The position numbers were made by a program, and so were the translations under genes. DNA of 64,000 bases from Haloarcula limicola. Lineage in GTDB: Archaea > Halobacteriota > Halobacteria > Halobacteriales > Haloarculaceae. Below, piece by piece: positions 60,673 through 64,000 of the stretch; position 1 is the stretch's first letter; every line of letters starts with the position of its first letter. The notes under the pieces were generated by a model that worked only from the letters and a program-made list of their open reading frames with translations, searched no databases and had not been told where the DNA came from. The stretch lies in the NCBI RefSeq assembly GCF_010119205.1, contig NZ_WRXM01000004.1, positions 124,001-188,000 of the forward strand. Direction: 5' to 3'.

Positions 60673-61357
60673 TGACAAAACACCACCGGCGGTTGAGGAC
60701 GTATCGACGCAGGAAGCCCGAATGGGTGAGGGCGCAGACGACCGATTCAACTCGACGCTGCGAGAGGCGTTCGGGTCGACGCCGTTCATCCTGACCAAGT
60801 TCGACAAGTTCATGAACTGGGTCCGGGGTTCCTCGATGTTCATGCTGCAGTTCGGGATCGCCTGTTGCAGCATCGAGATGATCAGCACCTACGCTATCAA
60901 ACACGACCTCGACCGCTTCCACGCGGGGGTCCCGCGCGCGTCGCCGCGACAGGCCGACGTCATCGTCGTCCCGGGGACCATCGTCTCGAAGTTCGCCCCC
61001 CGGATGAAGCGCGTCTACGACCAGATGCCCGAGCCGAAGTTCGTCGTTTCGATGGGCTCCTGTACCATCTCCGGCGGCCCGTTCCAGGAGGGGTACAACG
61101 TCATCAAGGGCGCCGAGGAGGTCATCCCGGTCGACATCCACGTCCCCGGGTGCCCGCCCCGCCCCGAGGCGCTCATCTACGGCATCGCCAAGCTCCAAGA
61201 GCGCATCGCGAACGGCGAATCCTCGCCCGTGACGGTCAAACCGTACGAACTCGAACAGTTCGGTGACTTAGAGCAGGACGAGCTCGTCCAGAAACTCGCC
61301 GACGACATCGACGAGGACGACCTCGTGATGCGGTACAACTGGGACGATTCGCCATGA
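60665..61357 (+). CDS. nuoB: Complex I subunit B
   Basis: A 230-residue peripheral subunit that holds the N2 4Fe-4S cluster. Its ligands are Cys67 and Cys68 (GIACCSIE), Cys133 (MGSCTISGG) and Cys163 (VPGCPPRPE). The ATG at 60665 is chosen because it gives a natural MSSDKTPP start and overlaps nuoA. The C-terminal 60 residues are an acidic extension (YELEQFGDLEQDELVQKL). It overlaps nuoCD by 4 nt. Confidence 0.96.
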   Translation: MSSDKTPPAVEDVSTQEARMGEGADDRFNSTLREAFGSTPFILTKFDKFMNWVRGSSMFMLQFGIACCSIEMISTYAIKHDLDRFHAGVPRASPRQADVIVVPGTIVSKFAPRMKRVYDQMPEPKFVVSMGSCTISGGPFQEGYNVIKGAEEVIPVDIHVPGCPPRPEALIYGIAKLQERIANGESSPVTVKPYELEQFGDLEQDELVQKLADDIDEDDLVMRYNWDDSP

Positions 61358-63036
61358 GCCTGGAGAAACCCACACCCGGCACGACGAGCGAAGTCGGCGT
61401 CACCGACGACGGTCTCGACTACGACGCGCTGGCCGACCTACTCGGCGGCCACGTGCTCGACCGCGAGACCCACGTCAACGCCGAGGGGTTCGTCATCCGG
61501 CCCGACGAGGTGCAGGAGGTCCTCTCGACGCTGAAGACCGAAGCCGGCTTCGATCACTGTGCCTGCGTCACGGCACAGGAGTACGACGACCGTTACGAGT
61601 CGATCTATCACCTCCGGAAGTACGACGACCCCACGCAGGAGCTGTCGATCGTCGTCCCCTCGCCGAAGGACGACCCCCACAACGAGTCGGCCGCCCGCGT
61701 CTACTCGACGGCCGACTGGCACGAGCGCGAGGCCTACGACCTGGTCGGCATCGACTACGACGACCACCCGGACCTGCGGCGCATCCTCCTGCCCGAGACG
61801 TGGCAGGGTCACCCGCTGAGCCAGGACTACAATCAGGACCAACCGCAGATCGTCACGCTGCGCGAGAACGCCAACCCGCTGCAGGACGACCACCGCAGCG
61901 CGGACGACCCGGACACGATGTTCGTCAACATCGGTCCGCACCACCCGGCAACCCACGGCGTCCTGCACGTGAAGACGGTGCTCGACGGCGAGCAGATCGC
62001 CGACATCGAGTCCGACATCGGCTACCTCCACCGCTGCGAGGAGCAGATGTGTCAGAACGGGACCTACCGGCACCAGATCATGCCGTATCCCGACCGGTGG
62101 GACTACGTCTCCGCCGGTATCCTCAACGAGTGGGCGTACGCGCGCGCAGCCGAGGACCTCGCCGACATCGAGGTGCCCGAGTACGCGCAGGTTATCCGGA
62201 CGATGTCCGCCGAGCTGTGCCGTATCGCGGCGCACATGCTCGCGCTCGGGACGTTCGCGCTGGACGTCTTCGGCGACTTCACCGCCACCTTCCAGTACGC
62301 GTTCCGCGACCGCGAAGTCATCCAGAACATCCTCGAAGACCTCACCGGCCAGCGCCTGATGTTCAACTACATGCGCCTCGGCGGGGTCGCCTGGGACCTG
62401 CCGGAGCCGCGCGAGGAGTTCTTCGAGAAGACTCGGGACTTCCTCGACGACATGCCGCACAAGCTGGAGGAGTACCACGACCTCATCACGGGTAACGAGG
62501 TCTTCCAGATGCGGTGTGTCGACACCGGCGTTCTCTCTCCCGACCAAGTCAAGCAGTACGGCGCGACGGGCCCCGTTGCACGCGCGTCGGGCGTCGACTA
62601 CGACCTGCGCCGCGACGACCCCTACGGCTACTACGACGAGCTCGACTGGAACGTCGTCACCGAGGAGGGCGGCGACAACTTCAGTCGCGTCCTCGTCCGC
62701 ATGCGCGAAGTCGAGGAGTCGGCTCGCATCATCGAACAGTGCGTGGACCTCCTCGAACAGTGGCCCGAAGACGAACGCGAGATACAGGCCAACGTCCCCC
62801 GGACGCTGCGTCCGGACCCGGACCGGGAGATCTACCGCGCCGTCGAGGGGGCGAAGGGCGAACTCGGCATCTACATCCGCTCGGACGGCACGGACAAACC
62901 CGCTCGCTTCAAGATCCGTAGCCCGTGCTTCTCGAACCTCCAGACGCTACCGGAGATGTCCCAAGGCGAGTACATCCCGGACATGATCGCCTCGCTCGGT
63001 AGCCTCGACATCGTGCTCGGGGAGGTCGACCGCTGA
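61354..63036 (+). CDS. nuoCD: Complex I fused subunit C/D
   Basis: A 560-residue fusion. The N-terminal NuoC part (about 25-175) contains the family segment RVYSTADWHEREAYDLVGIDY. The NuoD part begins with MFVNIGPHHPATHGVLHVKT and carries the DIGYLHRCEEQM, AAHMLALGTFALDVFGDFT and GATGPVARASGVDYDLRRD motifs around the quinone pocket. The end SPCFSNLQTLPEMSQGEYIPD precedes SLDIVLGEVDR. Start overlaps nuoB (ATGA) and its stop overlaps the nuoH start. Confidence 0.96.
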   Translation: MSLEKPTPGTTSEVGVTDDGLDYDALADLLGGHVLDRETHVNAEGFVIRPDEVQEVLSTLKTEAGFDHCACVTAQEYDDRYESIYHLRKYDDPTQELSIVVPSPKDDPHNESAARVYSTADWHEREAYDLVGIDYDDHPDLRRILLPETWQGHPLSQDYNQDQPQIVTLRENANPLQDDHRSADDPDTMFVNIGPHHPATHGVLHVKTVLDGEQIADIESDIGYLHRCEEQMCQNGTYRHQIMPYPDRWDYVSAGILNEWAYARAAEDLADIEVPEYAQVIRTMSAELCRIAAHMLALGTFALDVFGDFTATFQYAFRDREVIQNILEDLTGQRLMFNYMRLGGVAWDLPEPREEFFEKTRDFLDDMPHKLEEYHDLITGNEVFQMRCVDTGVLSPDQVKQYGATGPVARASGVDYDLRRDDPYGYYDELDWNVVTEEGGDNFSRVLVRMREVEESARIIEQCVDLLEQWPEDEREIQANVPRTLRPDPDREIYRAVEGAKGELGIYIRSDGTDKPARFKIRSPCFSNLQTLPEMSQGEYIPDMIASLGSLDIVLGEVDR

Positions 63037-64000
63037 TGCAATCGGCCCCGCTTCCGGAGACGCTGGCGGAACTGCTCGGCCTCGACCCGAACAACACGCT
63101 GGTCATGATCGTGATGAGCCTCATCGGAGCGGCCCTCATCGGGTCGCTGATGATGACGAACACGGCGCTGGCCGGCCCGTGGGCGAAGCGGAAGATCACC
63201 GCCGCGTTCACCGACCGCATCGCCGTCAACCGCATCGGCCCGTTCGGCCTGGGCACCATCCCGGCCGACGCGGTCCGCCTGCTCTCGAAGGAACTCATCG
63301 TTCCCGAGGGCGTCGACCGACCCGCGTGGGACCTCGCGCCACTCATCATCGCCAGCACGGCGCTGCTCGGGTTCGCGGTCATCCCGATGGGCAGCGGTCT
63401 CCACCTCGCGGACCCCGAGGTCGGTCTGGCATACGTGTTCGCGACGGCCTCTATGGCCTCTATCGGGCTTATCATGGCCGGCTACGCCTCGAACAACAAG
63501 TACTCCTTCCTCGGCGGACTGCGCGCGGTCGCACAGAACATCGCCTACGAGATCCCGCTCATCCTGACCGGTGCCTCGGTGGTCATCTTCGCCGGCTCGC
63601 TCCAGATGAGCGAGATCGTCGCAGCACAGACCCAGCCGCTCATCGGGCCGCTGCCCTCGTGGTACGCGTTCGTCAACCCCTTCGCGTTCGTGCTGTTCAT
63701 GATCGCGAACCTCGCGGAGGTCGGCCGGAACCCCTTCGACATCCCGGAGGCCCCGACCGAGATCGTCGCCGGGTACCAGACGGAGTACTCCTCGGTGTAC
63801 TTTGTCCTGATCTACCTCGGGGAGTTCATCCACATCTTCCTCGGCGGCGCGATCATCGCCACCATCTTCCTCGGCGGCCCGGCCGGGCCGGGACCGGCGA
63901 GCCTCGGCTTCATCTGGTTCATGGTCAAGATCTGGGGCGTCTTCCTGTTCACGCAGTGGGCGCGTTCGGCGATCCCGCGCGTGCGGATCGACCAACTCAT
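63036..64000 (+). CDS. nuoH: Complex I subunit H (partial, runs off the end)
   Basis: An ATG at 63036 overlapping the nuoCD stop (TGATG) opens a frame that stays open to the window end (about 321 codons). It begins MQSAPLPETLAELLGLDPN and shows the NuoH signatures DRIAVNRIGPFGLGTIPADAVRLL, SFLGGLRAVAQNIAYEIPL, and EVGRNPFDIPEAPTEIVAGY with the acidic quinone-site residues. It has seven or more hydrophobic helices so far. Because it has no stop in the window its C-terminus cannot be judged. Confidence 0.95.
   Translation, partial: MQSAPLPETLAELLGLDPNNTLVMIVMSLIGAALIGSLMMTNTALAGPWAKRKITAAFTDRIAVNRIGPFGLGTIPADAVRLLSKELIVPEGVDRPAWDLAPLIIASTALLGFAVIPMGSGLHLADPEVGLAYVFATASMASIGLIMAGYASNNKYSFLGGLRAVAQNIAYEIPLILTGASVVIFAGSLQMSEIVAAQTQPLIGPLPSWYAFVNPFAFVLFMIANLAEVGRNPFDIPEAPTEIVAGYQTEYSSVYFVLIYLGEFIHIFLGGAIIATIFLGGPAGPGPASLGFIWFMVKIWGVFLFTQWARSAIPRVRIDQL

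Noticed and set aside
61438-62547. A 369-codon minus-strand frame opposite nuoCD
   Set aside because: It lies wholly antisense to a strongly conserved complex I gene and shows no recognisable motif.
1-64000. CRISPR arrays, rRNA genes and intact IS elements
   Set aside because: I looked for regularly spaced repeats, rRNA-like text and transposase motifs with terminal inverted repeats and saw none; the only mobile DNA is the tRNA-integrated element and its relic.

Overview
This window comes from a haloarchaeon (class Halobacteria). The evidence is high GC, very acidic proteins, leaderless starts about 25-30 nt after TATA-like boxes, many ATGA/GTGA gene overlaps, Tat-type lipoproteins, and marker sets such as rps15/recJ-like/pcc1/rps3ae, halocyanin, Agl23 and an archaeal nuoA-B-CD-H operon. 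No species name can be given from sequence reading alone.

Layout. 1-14.4 kb is metabolic: an acyl-CoA dehydrogenase start, a lipoprotein, an acyl-CoA ligase, a lone CheC, an O-methyltransferase, an MscS channel, then HPr and Enzyme I of the phosphotransferase system beside the dihydroxyacetone kinase operon dhaK-dhaL-dhaM, a thioredoxin-fold protein, an MFS transporter, small regulators and an Lrp/aminotransferase pair. 14.6-26.3 kb is a type IV pilus-like locus: PilB-type ATPase, PilC-type membrane protein, five small prepilin-like proteins in overlapping order, and a convergent 1274-residue protein with a pilin-like N-terminus and repeated CARDB-like domains. 34.4-41.5 kb repeats the five-gene prepilin-like cassette without ATPase or PilC, followed by two convergent pilin-like/bactofilin-like proteins, one of them frameshifted.

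Between the two cassettes lies an integrative element of about 7.3 kb, bounded by 30-bp direct repeats (26842-26871 and 34098-34127). The right copy is the 3' part of an intact tRNA-Ala(GGC) gene. The element carries a tyrosine integrase, a helicase-like ATPase with a C-terminal winged helix, a broken second copy of that winged helix, a two-gene cassette (winged helix plus Abi_C/HEPN-like protein with a DUF5343-like partner) that looks like an undescribed or little-studied abortive-infection-type system, a lipoprotein and a small DUF7344-like protein. Its right half is clearly more AT-rich than the host DNA. Just outside the left repeat are an integrase fragment and a decayed third attachment-site copy, so this tRNA has been targeted more than once.

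42.3-64 kb is core genome: S15, a RecJ-like protein, the KEOPS subunit Pcc1, S3ae, halocyanin, PurK, the N-glycosylation-associated membrane protein Agl23, RibH, an aminotransferase, the FAD synthase RibL overlapping a JAMM protease, a DHH phosphoesterase with RNA/DNA-binding domains, a secreted phospholipase D-like protein, an acidic HEAT-repeat protein, an NCS2 permease, PurE, a run of short hairpins, and the start of the complex I operon (nuoA, nuoB, nuoCD, nuoH, the last running off the end).
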